NCBI RefSeq assembly: GCF_900215515.1
Contig: NZ_OBEI01000002.1
Coordinates: 248,001 to 312,000 of the forward strand
Reading direction: 5' to 3'
From: Persephonella hydrogeniphila
GTDB lineage: Bacteria; Aquificota; Aquificia; Aquificales; Hydrogenothermaceae
DNA: 64,000 nucleotides
Part shown: piece after piece, positions 35,969 to 44,818 of the stretch
Layout of the letters: every line of letters starts with the position of its first letter
Position numbering within the stretch: the stretch's first letter is position 1
Translations under genes and position numbers: made by a program
The notes under the pieces: model-generated
Databases searched by the model: none
The model's input: the letters and a program-made list of their open reading frames with translations, nothing else
What the model was told of the DNA's origin: nothing

Positions 35969-36055
35969 AACATTAACCTCTATATATCTATATTTATATC
36001 TAAAAATATATCTTTCCTTTGGAAATTGCAAATTTGTTTGAATGTTTTATTATAT

Positions 36056-36067
36056 AAGTATATACTT
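36056..36067. promoter_or_regulatory. Palindromic operator candidate before mazE
   Basis: AAGTATATACTT is a perfect 12-base palindrome within a longer AT-rich near-palindrome, 28 bases before the mazE start. MazE-type proteins bind such sites to repress their own operon. Confidence 0.4.
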
Positions 36068-36094
36068 GTATATTATAATTAAGAGGTTTTTAAG

Positions 36095-36334
36095 ATGCTT
36101 ACTATTACTAAATGGGGAAATTCACAGGGTATAAGAATCCCTAAAAAGTATTTAGAAGAGTTAGGGCTAAAAGTTGGAGAAAAGGTTGATATAAAAATCG
36201 AAGACGGAAAGATAGTTATAATTCCTTTAAAACAAAGGAGAAAACCGAAATTAGATATTAATAAACTTTTTAAAGAAGATTATGAGGAAAATAAGGAGTT
36301 TGAATGGGGTAAGGTTGGAAAAGAGATATGGTAG
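36095..36334 (+). CDS. mazE: MazE/AbrB-type antitoxin
   Basis: The 79-residue protein has a SpoVT/AbrB swapped-hairpin domain (ITKWGNSQGIRIPKKYLEELGL, KVDIKIEDGKIVI) and an acidic C-terminus that would bind MazF. An AGAGG site precedes the ATG. It overlaps mazF by seven bases and is on the opposite strand to the hsd genes. Confidence 0.85.
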   Translation: MLTITKWGNSQGIRIPKKYLEELGLKVGEKVDIKIEDGKIVIIPLKQRRKPKLDINKLFKEDYEENKEFEWGKVGKEIW

Positions 36335-36663
36335 ATTATATTCCTGAAAAAGGCGATATTATTCATTTAAATTTTGACCCTTCTTTAGGGCATGAACAGA
36401 AAGGAAATAGATATGCTATAGTTGTCAGTCATTATATTTTTAACAAAAAAACCGGTATGTGTTTTGCCATTCCTATATCTTCCAAATGCAAAGGTTATCC
36501 TACTCAAGTTCCTGTAAAAGTTGGTAGGATAAAAGGCTGTGCTTTAATTGACCAATTAAAGAGTATTGATTATAAAGCTCGAAATGTGGTTTTTAAGAAA
36601 AAGCTTCCTCAGGAACAATTAGATGAAATATTAGATATTATTGAAACTGTAATCTTCTCTTAA
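36328..36663 (+). CDS. mazF: MazF-type endoribonuclease toxin
   Basis: This is a 111-residue MazF/PemK toxin: GDIIHLNFDPSLGHEQKGNR (start barrel, conserved Gly-Arg), IPISSKCKGYP and ALIDQLKSID are typical. MazF cleaves mRNA at short sequences. The frame is intact and coupled to mazE. Its last four bases overlap the convergent hsdS. Confidence 0.9.
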   Translation: MVDYIPEKGDIIHLNFDPSLGHEQKGNRYAIVVSHYIFNKKTGMCFAIPISSKCKGYPTQVPVKVGRIKGCALIDQLKSIDYKARNVVFKKKLPQEQLDEILDIIETVIFS

Positions 36664-37940
36664 ATTTTTACTCTAACTTTTCCTGTTAATAGGTCTTCCA
36701 TTAAACCTTTTTTGAGATGTTGTAGTTTTTCTTTGTATGCTGTTTCTTTTTCTATGGTTTCGTCTATCTGGGATAAAACAGAAGCTATGCGTTTTTGTTC
36801 GGGGAGCGGGGGAAGGGGGATTTGAAAGGCTTTTAAACTATTAGCATTTATATTAGCTTGTTGAACTGCTGGAGTAGCTAAATTTTTTAGTTTTTCATGA
36901 TAAAAAGAAATCAAAATTGTTAAAAACAAATTATCAACTTTCTTACTGTTTGTGAATAATCTTATTAAATAAGAAGCAAAAACATAATCTCCTTTTAAGT
37001 CAAAATAAGAAGGTCTCCCTACAAATTGCATGCTATTTGTTCTATTGATTAGGATATCTCCTCTATTTAATTTGTATTTCTTGAATGTGGATAATGGAAT
37101 ATTTACATATTGTTCATTTTTAATTTTTACATACCACCCTTGTATATCATCCATTTTAATTATTTTGTATTTTCCTTTTTTCAAAAGTGTATCCGAAATT
37201 CCATATTGAAAATTTTTTACAATTTCTACCAGCTTCACCACTTCCCATTCTTCTGGAATTTTGCCGAGGGGGGAGTTTTTGAATTTGTGGGTTTTTTCGT
37301 TTCTGATTTTGCCGTTTTCGTCAATTCCCTTAGTCAGTAAATCCTGCATTAATCCCTGTTTTATTCTTTTGTATTTTTCTATAATCTTCTCTGTCTTTTC
37401 AATAGTATTATCAACAGTCTCTAAAATTTCTGCAATTTTTTGTTGTTCGGGTAGGGGTGGGAGATTTATCAATAAATTAAGAAATTTTTTAACACTTATT
37501 TCCTGTTGTCCTGTTCCTTCCATTAAAAAGTCGAATTCTTTGTGTAAAAATCTTCTAGCTAAATTGTAAAATATAAATTTAATATTCGATTTGTTTGTTG
37601 AAACAAAACTTGAAATCGCATTTGATGCTATTAATCCGTTAGTGCTCTTATCAACAATACCAAATCCCCCATTATGAAAATTTTGGCGTCCTAATAAAAA
37701 TTCATTTTCGAAGCGTATGAAGTATGGTCTTCCTTTAGGAGTCCATTTGGGAAATTTGCCTGTTTTTGCAACACCTTTTAAATGTAACTTTACAGTTAGC
37801 AATTCGAATTTGTTATATTCATTTTTTTTTATTGCTGCCTTCTTTGGTTCCCTTAAAACCTCTCCCAGCTTTACCCTTTTCCAGCCTTTTGGTAAGTTTT
37901 CAGTTTTATTTTTCTCCTCTGTCATTTGCATAATTTTCAC
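36660..37940 (-). CDS. hsdS: Type I restriction specificity subunit HsdS
   Basis: The 426-residue HsdS has two target-recognition domains, each followed by a conserved spacer helix: LPPLPEQQKIAEILETVD (about 165) and LPPLPEQKRIASVLSQID (about 390). It sets the bipartite DNA site of the methylase and nuclease. The annotated start is GTG 37940, whose bases overlap the TGA of the full-length vapC relic (GTGA); ATG codons three and five codons later are alternatives. Confidence 0.92.
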   Translation of the reverse strand: MKIMQMTEEKNKTENLPKGWKRVKLGEVLREPKKAAIKKNEYNKFELLTVKLHLKGVAKTGKFPKWTPKGRPYFIRFENEFLLGRQNFHNGGFGIVDKSTNGLIASNAISSFVSTNKSNIKFIFYNLARRFLHKEFDFLMEGTGQQEISVKKFLNLLINLPPLPEQQKIAEILETVDNTIEKTEKIIEKYKRIKQGLMQDLLTKGIDENGKIRNEKTHKFKNSPLGKIPEEWEVVKLVEIVKNFQYGISDTLLKKGKYKIIKMDDIQGWYVKIKNEQYVNIPLSTFKKYKLNRGDILINRTNSMQFVGRPSYFDLKGDYVFASYLIRLFTNSKKVDNLFLTILISFYHEKLKNLATPAVQQANINANSLKAFQIPLPPLPEQKRIASVLSQIDETIEKETAYKEKLQHLKKGLMEDLLTGKVRVKI

Positions 37941-38353
37941 ACTTTAAAAGGATTTTCGATTTTCAATTCATTTTCCACTAATAAACCATCTTACATGTCC
38001 TCACTGTATAACACTTTACATTCATTCTCTAAAGCTGAAGCTACAATTAAACTATCATAGTAAGAAAAGTTATATTTATTTAACAGATTAAAAGCTATAT
38101 CTATTGTTGAATAGGTAATTAAAGCTACATCAAATAAAACAAAAAAATTTTTAATCTTAGGATATAAAACCTTTGGATTTACTTTATACTTTTTTATGAA
38201 AACCGATGAAAACTCATTTATGACTTGTGTGCTTAATACAACATCCTCTCTTTTTCCATATATTAGCTTAAAAGCTACTTCCTGTTTATTTAAATCTTTA
38301 TATGAATAAGCATAAATAAGAACATTTGTATCAACAAATATTTTATCTCTCAT
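37937..38353 (-). pseudogene. vapC: VapC-type PIN toxin truncated by an ochre stop
   Basis: The PIN domain starts KIFVDTNVLIYAY and has NFSYYDSLIVASALENECKVLYSEDM. An in-frame TAA at 37991-37993 follows. Beyond it the same frame reads DGLLVENELKIENPFKV to a TGA at 37937, the usual C-terminal end of this family. A single base change therefore removed the last 17 residues. The full frame would end in a 3-base overlap with hsdS. The upstream antitoxin frame is also broken. Confidence 0.8.
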
Positions 38354-38541
38354 GGGCTTCTTCTCTGTTAAATTTATAATTTGTTGTATCTATTTTGATT
38401 TCACCAATACCAAGCATTTTCTTAAAATCCTCTTCAGAAATTTGCTTTTCTTTAATCTCCACTTTTCCTTCAAACTTTTTTAAAATCTAACAATTCTTTT
38501 TCTATATCTTTATCTCTTACCTTTATAATTAACTCTTTCAT
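38343..38541 (-). pseudogene. vapB: VapB-like antitoxin broken by a frameshift
   Basis: The frame from ATG 38541 reads MKELIIKVRDKDIEKELLDF and stops soon after a TTTTAAAAAAG run near 38470. Shifting one base there continues with FEGKVEIKEKQISEEDFKK and ends NREEAHER, stop at 38343-38345, eleven bases past the vapC start. One indel in the homopolymer explains the break. No other gene is seen in the gap between vapC and higB. Confidence 0.7.
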
Positions 38542-38675
38542 ATCTATTAACTCTCTTAGATGAAAATTTACTATTTAAATATGGGATTTGAGTAGAATTT
38601 TACCATAGGAATTAAATAACTTGATAAAACCACTTATTCATATTATATTTACAGTATAACGGTAGGAGTTATAAA

Positions 38676-38957
38676 GTGATAAAAACATTCGGAGATAAAT
38701 ACACTAAAGAACTTTATATAAAAGGAAAAAGCAAAAAGTTTCCACCAGAAATATGGAACAGAGCTTTAAGAAAGTTAGATATGATTAGAAGAGCTAAGAC
38801 ATTAGAAGATTTAAAAATTCCACCTTCTAACAATTTAGAAGCTTTAAAAGGTAATTTAAAAAGTTTTTATAGTATAAGAATTAACAGCCAATATAGGATT
38901 ATTTTTAAATTTAAAAATGGTGATGCTTACGAGGTAAGCATCGTTGATTACCATTAA
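38676..38957 (+). CDS. higB: HigB-type toxin
   Basis: This is a 93-residue RelE-superfamily toxin of the HigB kind (plasmid killer): FPPEIWNRALRKLDMI, NNLEALKGNLKSFYSIRI, SQYRIIFKFKNGDAYEVSIVDYH. HigB cleaves ribosome-bound mRNA. The start is GTG with AGGAG at ten bases. The toxin precedes the antitoxin, as usual for hig modules. Intact. Confidence 0.9.
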   Translation: MIKTFGDKYTKELYIKGKSKKFPPEIWNRALRKLDMIRRAKTLEDLKIPPSNNLEALKGNLKSFYSIRINSQYRIIFKFKNGDAYEVSIVDYH

Positions 38958-38969
38958 GGAGGTTAAAGT

Positions 38970-39281
38970 ATGTCAACTACAATAAAGAAAACTTATAAAG
39001 CTCCTACAATTTTAGAACTTGAAAGAGAACCTACACATCCGGGAGAAATTCTTTTAGAAGAATTTTTAGAACCTTTAGGTATTACACAAACACAACTTGC
39101 TAAAGAGTTGGGAGTAAGCTTTAGAGCTATAAACGAAATAGTCAATAAAAAAAGAGGCATATCTCCAGAAATGGCAATAAAGCTATCTGAAAGGTTTGGA
39201 GTAAGTCCTGAGTTTTGGCTTGGTTTACAATTAGATTACGATTTATGGAAAAGTTATCAAAAAATGAAAAAAAGAGAATAA
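38970..39281 (+). CDS. higA: HigA-type antitoxin
   Basis: The 103-residue protein has a HigA helix-turn-helix: HPGEILLEEFLEPLGITQTQ, LAKELGVSFRAINEIVNKKR, MAIKLSERFGVSPEFWLGLQ. It binds HigB and represses the operon. AAGGAGG precedes the ATG, 12 bases after higB. Intact. Confidence 0.92.
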   Translation: MSTTIKKTYKAPTILELEREPTHPGEILLEEFLEPLGITQTQLAKELGVSFRAINEIVNKKRGISPEMAIKLSERFGVSPEFWLGLQLDYDLWKSYQKMKKRE

Positions 39282-39285
39282 AAAA

Positions 39286-39960
39286 CTAAAAAATATCCAT
39301 CACATAAGCATTTTCTTTTAACCAGTTTTTATGTTTTTCGTAATCTGGCATTATTGTTTTTACCTTAATCCAGAAATTTTTTGAATGATTGTGGTATTCA
39401 AGGTGTGCAAGTTCGTGGACAACTACATAATCAATAACTCTTATAGGAAGCATTACAAGGCGCCAGCTAAAGTTTAAATTCCCTTTTGACGAACAAGAAC
39501 CAAGTCTTTTCTGGGCATCTGTTATTTTTACAGAGTTTGGTTTTAAACCTGTTTGGGTAGAGTAAAAGTTTACCCTTTCAGCTATAACTTTTTTTGCCTG
39601 TTTTTTATACCAGCTTATGAATACATCTTTTGCATTTTCCTTGTATTCTTCTGACAGATAAAAGAAATCCTTTAATACTAAAGGCTCTTTCTGATTTTTT
39701 ACTATTTCCAGTCTATACCACTTCCCAAGATAAAGAAAACCTTCTCCATTTATAAACTTTCTTTTTAGAAATTTTGGGTCTCTCTGGTTTATTTCGTATA
39801 GCTTTTTTTCTATCCAGTTCTTATGTTTGTCTAAAACTTTATCTATTAAATTGTCAGAAACACCAGAGGGGGCTTTTACTATTATTTCTCCATCGTTTGA
39901 AACTTGTATCGCTATATTTTTTCTTCTCTTTGAAAACTGAACAATCGGTTTAATCTTCAT
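39286..39960 (-). CDS. YgjP/DUF45 (M48-like) metallopeptidase
   Basis: The 224-residue protein has the zinc-protease motif HELAHLEYHNHSKNFW (HExxH with a later His) and the family stretch RLGSCSSKGNLNFSWRLVMLP. DUF45/YgjP genes are often neighbours of hsdR in type I systems, where they may take part in turnover of the nuclease; the role is not established. The start overlaps the last 11 bases of hsdR, so the two are translationally coupled. Confidence 0.85.
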   Translation of the reverse strand: MKIKPIVQFSKRRKNIAIQVSNDGEIIVKAPSGVSDNLIDKVLDKHKNWIEKKLYEINQRDPKFLKRKFINGEGFLYLGKWYRLEIVKNQKEPLVLKDFFYLSEEYKENAKDVFISWYKKQAKKVIAERVNFYSTQTGLKPNSVKITDAQKRLGSCSSKGNLNFSWRLVMLPIRVIDYVVVHELAHLEYHNHSKNFWIKVKTIMPDYEKHKNWLKENAYVMDIF

Positions 39961-42900
39961 CTTTTAACCTGTCTTTAAGATGGTAGGCAAGCTCTAATAT
40001 CTTTTGAACTATTGCATTCCTGTTTTTTATAATCTCTGGTTTATCTCTAAACTCTTTTAAAATGAATTCCCGTATAATTGTAGATTTTAATCTTTTCTGT
40101 GCAGTTATATTCTCCCAAAAATCAGGGCGTTCCAACTCTCTTTTTACAAGCTCTAAAATATCTTTTGTTATCTGGATGAGTTTCTCCCTCTCTGATTCTT
40201 CTAGATCTTTTATATTTTTATATGGATAAATTTCTTTTCTAAGAAGTCCTAAAAATGGCATCTCTGTTTTAGGGTCTAATCCATAAGTTTCCTCTGTTTC
40301 TCTACCTTTTTTAATCTGGTTAAGAAGGATTTCTAACTCTTTTGCCTGCTCTTCCCAGTTATTTTCATACTCCTGTATGATTTTTCTTAAAAGCTGTGAA
40401 AACCTTTCAAATAGCTCTGGGTCTTCTTCATAATGGGTTTTGATATATTCTGTAATTCCTGCTTCAAGCTCTTTTGCTTTTAATTTTGGAGATTTGTATC
40501 TTTTTAGGTTCTTTATGAAATCTTCAGACATTATAGAAACAGGGGGAATTTTTGGATTAATTCCATTTGATATTAGATATTCATCTACAACAGCTCTTAA
40601 TTTATCACTTAAGTTTAATGTGCCTGTTGTTTCTCTGTAAATGTTTCTTGCCTCTGCATTGTAAAGATTTAATGCTTTCAGATATTTTATGTATTTTAGA
40701 GCTTGTGGGTCAGGCAGAACTTTATCTATTGCCCTATTAAACTGTCTTAAAAGTTCTTTAAATCTTTCTCTTGTGTCTTCATCTGCAAGTTCTTCAAGAA
40801 CATCCTCTTTTATATCTTTATCAAAAATTCCTTTTTCCCAGTTCTTTATACCAAGCTCACTAAAAAACTCATTTATCTGATTAAATACAAACTTTAGTTC
40901 ATCAATGGCTTTTGATTTATTAACAACAACTTGAGTAATTTCATCAATATCTTTTCTATAGAAGTTTGATAGTGCCTCTTTAAGATGTTTTGCTATGCCT
41001 ACATAATCAACAACAAAACCTGCAAATTTATTTTTATAGACTCTATTTACCCTTGCTATTGCTTGAAGGAGATTATGGGCTTTTAAAACGTTATCCATGT
41101 ATAATACCTGTTCTATTGGAGCATCAAATCCTGTTAGGAGCATATTTTGAACAATTATAAATCCTATATTTCCGCCTTTTTCAAAAGGTTTTTTAAAATT
41201 TGAAATTGATTGTTCGTGTTGTTTAGGGTTTGTAAATCTTTCGTATTCTTCCTTTGAGATTTCATCTTTAAAATGTTTTATGTAATCATTTCCATCTCCA
41301 CCGGAAATTACAACTGCAACATCTAAATTTTTTAATAAATCAAGTTTTAAATGCTTTAAAAATAACAGTTTTAACTCTTTTATCTCTTTTTCTGTTAGAT
41401 TTCTTTCTCTTCCTGCGTTGTAAAGTTCTGTAGGTGAAACAATTTGGAACAGTTCTTTTCCTTTTTTTGAAATTTTATACATTCCTTTTTCTTCTGTTAT
41501 TTCAAATTCAGATTGAATTTCCCCTATTTTCTTTATTATTTCCTCTAAGGCTTTCTTTATAGCCTTGTAATATCTAACAGCTGCAACACGGGATACAGAA
41601 ACAACCTGAGCTTTAAAACCATTTGGAAACACATGCTCTATATAGTGATTTACCATATCTTTTGCTTTTGCTTCTATTACAGGTTTTGCCTCAAGATAGG
41701 CTTTCCATGTATATTTTTTTGCAATTTTCTTTCTCTCATTTTCATTAACAATAGAAAAAATATCCTGAAATCTTTTATCTATTTCTTCCTCATCTAAAAT
41801 ATCTGTATCGCTTGTTCTACCTTCATACACAATTTCAACAATAACTCCATCTTCAACAGCTTCTTTCATTCCGTATTTATCTATATATTCTCCAAATGTT
41901 TGTTCTGTTTTATCTATTGGAGTTCCTGTAAATGCGACTTTTATTGAGTTTGGAAGAGCTTTTCTTAGATTTGCTCCAAGTGTTTTATACTGGGTTCTGT
42001 GGGCTTCATCTATCAGGACTAATATTTTTTCTGATCTGTTTAACTCCGGGAACTCTGTTTCAAGCTGTTTTTCCTGATATTTGTGTATCATACCCATAAC
42101 TAAATCTGGTGTGTCTGTTTTTAAAAGATTTTTTAGTTTTTCTATTGTATCTGCTTTATGGACGGTAAAACCTACAGACTGGGAAGTTTGGTAGAGTTGT
42201 TTTTCAAGGTCTTTTCTATCTGTGATAAACACTATTTTAAATCCCCTTAAATAATCGTCGTGATAGGCTTTTCTAACAATATACATCATAGTTAATGATT
42301 TACCTGAGCCTTGTGTATGCCAGATAATTCCACCTTTTTTGTCGTTAGATAAAGAAGAACTTTTTAATTTTTTTATTAGTTTGTTGACAGCCCTAAACTG
42401 CTGGTATCTGGGAACTATCTTTATAAGTTTTTCATTTTCTGTTTTAAACAGGATAAAATTATGGATAATATCTATCAGATTTTCCTTTGTTAACATTCCT
42501 TGAATTAGAATATTTTGAGAGTTAACTCTTTTACTATTTGCTTTTATTTCAGAAAGTTTATACGGATAGGGGTCTTTCCATTCAAGATAATGTTCTTTTT
42601 GGGCAGTTATACTTCCGTATTTTGCTGTTTCTCCTGTTGTTATAACGTTAAATAAGTTATACCAGAACAGTTTTTCATTTCCTTCACCTGTTTTGTTCAT
42701 GTATCTCTGTATCTGGAAAAATGCATCATCAAGTGGGGTTTCTTCTTTTGATGCTCCTATGTATTTTGCCTCTACAAGAATCATTGGAATTCCATTAATA
42801 AAAAGAACTATATCAGGAATAATATGTTTTTCTGTTGCAGGAATGTTTACTTTAAACTGGTTTATTGCAGTGAATATGTTGTTTTCAGGATTTTTAAAAT

Positions 42901-43246
42901 CTATTAAATAAACTGTTGGACTCTTTTCTCCTGTTTTCCTGTTTTCGTCTATAACTATTCCTTCAAGTAAAAGCTCTGTGAATTCCTGGTTAACTTCTGA
43001 AATAGATTTTGGAGTGAAAGATTGAATTTTATCTAAAACTTGTATTATCTGGTCGTTTTCTATCCAAGGATTTATATTTTTTATTGCTTCTTTAAACTTA
43101 TTTTCTAAAATTATTTCTTTGAAACTTTCTCTAAAAGACTTTGTTGGATCATCTTTTGTTTTATCATCAAGCCTTATAACTTCCCAGCCAATACTTTCAA
43201 GCTGGTCTAAAAATGGTTTTTCTACTTCTGTAAACTCCCTACCCAT
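39950..43246 (-). CDS. hsdR: Type I restriction nuclease/translocase HsdR
   Basis: The 1098-residue HsdR has an N-terminal PD-(D/E)xK nuclease region (IIPDIVLFINGIPMILVEAK, about 140-160), SF2 helicase motifs GGIIWHTQGSGKSLTMM (Walker A, about 305), LVLIDEAHRTQ (DEAH) and AFTGTP, plus QNMLLTGFDAP and QAIARVNRVYK (motif VI). It translocates and cuts unmodified DNA. AGGAG precedes the ATG. The frame is intact, so with hsdM and hsdS the system looks complete. Confidence 0.95.
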   Translation of the reverse strand: MGREFTEVEKPFLDQLESIGWEVIRLDDKTKDDPTKSFRESFKEIILENKFKEAIKNINPWIENDQIIQVLDKIQSFTPKSISEVNQEFTELLLEGIVIDENRKTGEKSPTVYLIDFKNPENNIFTAINQFKVNIPATEKHIIPDIVLFINGIPMILVEAKYIGASKEETPLDDAFFQIQRYMNKTGEGNEKLFWYNLFNVITTGETAKYGSITAQKEHYLEWKDPYPYKLSEIKANSKRVNSQNILIQGMLTKENLIDIIHNFILFKTENEKLIKIVPRYQQFRAVNKLIKKLKSSSLSNDKKGGIIWHTQGSGKSLTMMYIVRKAYHDDYLRGFKIVFITDRKDLEKQLYQTSQSVGFTVHKADTIEKLKNLLKTDTPDLVMGMIHKYQEKQLETEFPELNRSEKILVLIDEAHRTQYKTLGANLRKALPNSIKVAFTGTPIDKTEQTFGEYIDKYGMKEAVEDGVIVEIVYEGRTSDTDILDEEEIDKRFQDIFSIVNENERKKIAKKYTWKAYLEAKPVIEAKAKDMVNHYIEHVFPNGFKAQVVSVSRVAAVRYYKAIKKALEEIIKKIGEIQSEFEITEEKGMYKISKKGKELFQIVSPTELYNAGRERNLTEKEIKELKLLFLKHLKLDLLKNLDVAVVISGGDGNDYIKHFKDEISKEEYERFTNPKQHEQSISNFKKPFEKGGNIGFIIVQNMLLTGFDAPIEQVLYMDNVLKAHNLLQAIARVNRVYKNKFAGFVVDYVGIAKHLKEALSNFYRKDIDEITQVVVNKSKAIDELKFVFNQINEFFSELGIKNWEKGIFDKDIKEDVLEELADEDTRERFKELLRQFNRAIDKVLPDPQALKYIKYLKALNLYNAEARNIYRETTGTLNLSDKLRAVVDEYLISNGINPKIPPVSIMSEDFIKNLKRYKSPKLKAKELEAGITEYIKTHYEEDPELFERFSQLLRKIIQEYENNWEEQAKELEILLNQIKKGRETEETYGLDPKTEMPFLGLLRKEIYPYKNIKDLEESEREKLIQITKDILELVKRELERPDFWENITAQKRLKSTIIREFILKEFRDKPEIIKNRNAIVQKILELAYHLKDRLKDED

Positions 43247-43260
43247 TAGAACTCCTAATG

Positions 43261-43689
43261 TTATTCAATTTTATTGATTCTACTTTCTATGGTTTTTTCT
43301 ATCAGATCTGCAAGGTTTATACTTGGGATTATTCTATCTTTTGGTGGCAAGTATGAACATTTCTGAAAAATCATACCTCTTAAAAAGCCGTAAATTATAG
43401 AAAGGCCATTGTATAGAAGCATTCTTGCTTTTTTTTCTTCGTTTAGATCTTTTGAAAACTCAAAAAGAGCTAAAATTTCAGTGCTTACTTTAAGTTTTAC
43501 ATTTCTTGCTCTATCATTGATTTTTATTTTGACAAGTAGTCCATCAAACTTTCCTTTCTCTGTCTCAATTAAAACAGGATCAAAATCTATATTTATATTA
43601 AATCTATTTTGTCCCTGTAAATTTTCTTCCAAAATAATTTTTTTTATTTGTATATCTTTAAGCTGCAGTTGAGAAAATTTTGCCTTCAT
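43261..43689 (-). CDS. SecB-like chaperone of a toxin-antitoxin-chaperone operon
   Basis: The 142-residue protein resembles the SecB family, with a beta-rich N-terminal half (FDPVLIETEKGKFDGLLVKI) and the C-terminal IIPSINLADLIEKTIE, like the PxINFxxLY end of SecB. It follows a RelE/HigB-like toxin and HTH antitoxin and overlaps the antitoxin by 32 bases. That is the gene order of toxin-antitoxin-chaperone (TAC) systems such as Mycobacterium tuberculosis HigBA-SecB, where the chaperone protects the antitoxin. The match is from pattern reading. Confidence 0.65.
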   Translation of the reverse strand: MKAKFSQLQLKDIQIKKIILEENLQGQNRFNINIDFDPVLIETEKGKFDGLLVKIKINDRARNVKLKVSTEILALFEFSKDLNEEKKARMLLYNGLSIIYGFLRGMIFQKCSYLPPKDRIIPSINLADLIEKTIESRINKIE

Positions 43690-44014
43690 TTTCTTTTTCC
43701 TTTTTTATAAGTTTAAATAAGTCTCTATTTGGTGCTGTTTTATAATTCATTTTCTCTCTATCAATTATTTTTATTCCTGCGTCAACTTCAAGTGCTGATA
43801 GTATTTTTGCTACAGTTTTAAGAGATATATTCTGACCACTAAAAATTTTAGTAATGTATGCAGGAGAAACACCCATTTTTTCAGCAAGCTGTTTTTTGTT
43901 AATCCCTTTTTCGAGCATAAACTGTTTTAAATAGAAGGACAAATCAAACATTAAGCCTTTATATATAGCTTCTTCATCATATTTATATTCCTCTAACCAA
44001 TTTTTCAAACTCAT
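43658..44014 (-). CDS. HigA-like antitoxin with C-terminal extension (TAC type)
   Basis: The 118-residue protein has a central Xre-type helix-turn-helix (NKKQLAEKMGVSPAYITKIF, SLKTVAKILSALEV) and a C-terminal tail of about 30 residues (NYKTAPNRDLFKLIKK and on). In TAC systems such a tail is the chaperone-addiction region bound by SecB. A strong AAAGGAGG site precedes the ATG, inside the end of the toxin gene. Both flanking overlaps are 32 bases. Confidence 0.8.
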   Translation of the reverse strand: MSLKNWLEEYKYDEEAIYKGLMFDLSFYLKQFMLEKGINKKQLAEKMGVSPAYITKIFSGQNISLKTVAKILSALEVDAGIKIIDREKMNYKTAPNRDLFKLIKKEKENEGKIFSTAA

Positions 44015-44357
44015 CTTTTACCTCCTTTGCTATTCTACAAGCCTTTTCAATATCGACTCGTTTTTGTTTTGACATATTTTTCTGAACTCTCCAGATATGG
44101 AGAATTAAAATATCCATGCCTTTAACATAACAGGCTAATCTATAAGGCTTTATCTTTAGTTCAAATAAATTTTCACAACCTTTTATACTTTCCCACTGTT
44201 CAGGTTTATTAGGGATTCTTTCAGCTAATCGCCCTATTCCTATTTTGATACTTTTTATAGAGCGTTTATCTTTAAGTTTATCAATATCCTTGACCACGCT
44301 ATCCAATATATACAACCTATAAACTTTATCGTCAGTAAGAACTAAAATTTCAGCCAT
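43983..44357 (-). CDS. RelE/HigB-superfamily toxin of the TAC operon
   Basis: The 124-residue protein has the pattern VKDIDKLKDKRSIKSIKIGI, WESIKGCENLFELKIKPYRL, ACYVKGMDILILHIWRVQKN of the HigB/RelE-like toxins (phage-derived Gp49 kind). It is first in the operon, before the antitoxin and the SecB-like gene. A palindrome covers the bases just before its ATG. Intact. Confidence 0.8.
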   Translation of the reverse strand: MAEILVLTDDKVYRLYILDSVVKDIDKLKDKRSIKSIKIGIGRLAERIPNKPEQWESIKGCENLFELKIKPYRLACYVKGMDILILHIWRVQKNMSKQKRVDIEKACRIAKEVKDEFEKLVRGI

Positions 44358-44358
44358 T

Positions 44359-44378
44359 ATTTAACCTATAAGTTAAAT
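44359..44378. promoter_or_regulatory. Operator candidate of the TAC operon
   Basis: ATTTAAC (44359-44365) and GTTAAAT (44372-44378) form a perfect 7-base inverted repeat with a six-base spacer, starting two bases upstream of the toxin ATG. A HigA-type antitoxin would be expected to bind here and repress the operon. Confidence 0.5.
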
Positions 44379-44399
44379 TTATTGTAAATTATTTCTGTT

Positions 44400-44790
44400 G
44401 CAATAGCAAATTTATGTATCGGTTTAGTACATAGTGAACACCTATCAGCAAAATTTTAGCATTTTCCATCAAATAAGTTGTTACCTTTAGGTCGCTCAAA
44501 TCAAAGATTTATCAGCAGGAGTTCTTAATCTTAACTCATAATGTGGCTTTATAGAGTTTTCATCTATTGTATACCTAATCCTTCTACTAACTATAACTAT
44601 TTTTCTATGCTCCTTATGAACCTCTTTACATTTGAATTAGTCTTTGGGCTGTTGTAAATAACTAAAGTAATGTCATATCTCTTCTTCTTTGAGATATTCA
44701 TCGAATTCTCCGAAAAGATTATGCCAGGATTTATGGACAACTTTTTATATTATTTGAGGATAAGAATAGGCTATGAGAGAATTTATACAG
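44400..44790 (-). pseudogene. Degenerate coding remnant, possibly a transposase
   Basis: No intact gene is present. On the minus strand one frame, interrupted by several stops, reads KVVHKSWHNLFGEFDEYLK, then HRKIVIVSRRIRYTIDEN and KPHYELRLRTPADKSLI. It looks like a decayed protein C-terminus; a transposase is possible, but I cannot name the family. It lies between the TAC operon and the helicase gene. Confidence 0.35.
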
Positions 44791-44818
44791 TTATATGAAC
44801 ACACCCCCTGTTCCGTAT

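Noticed and set aside
44400-44790. An intact insertion sequence
   Set aside because: The frame has several stops, no terminal inverted repeats were found, and the family cannot be named.
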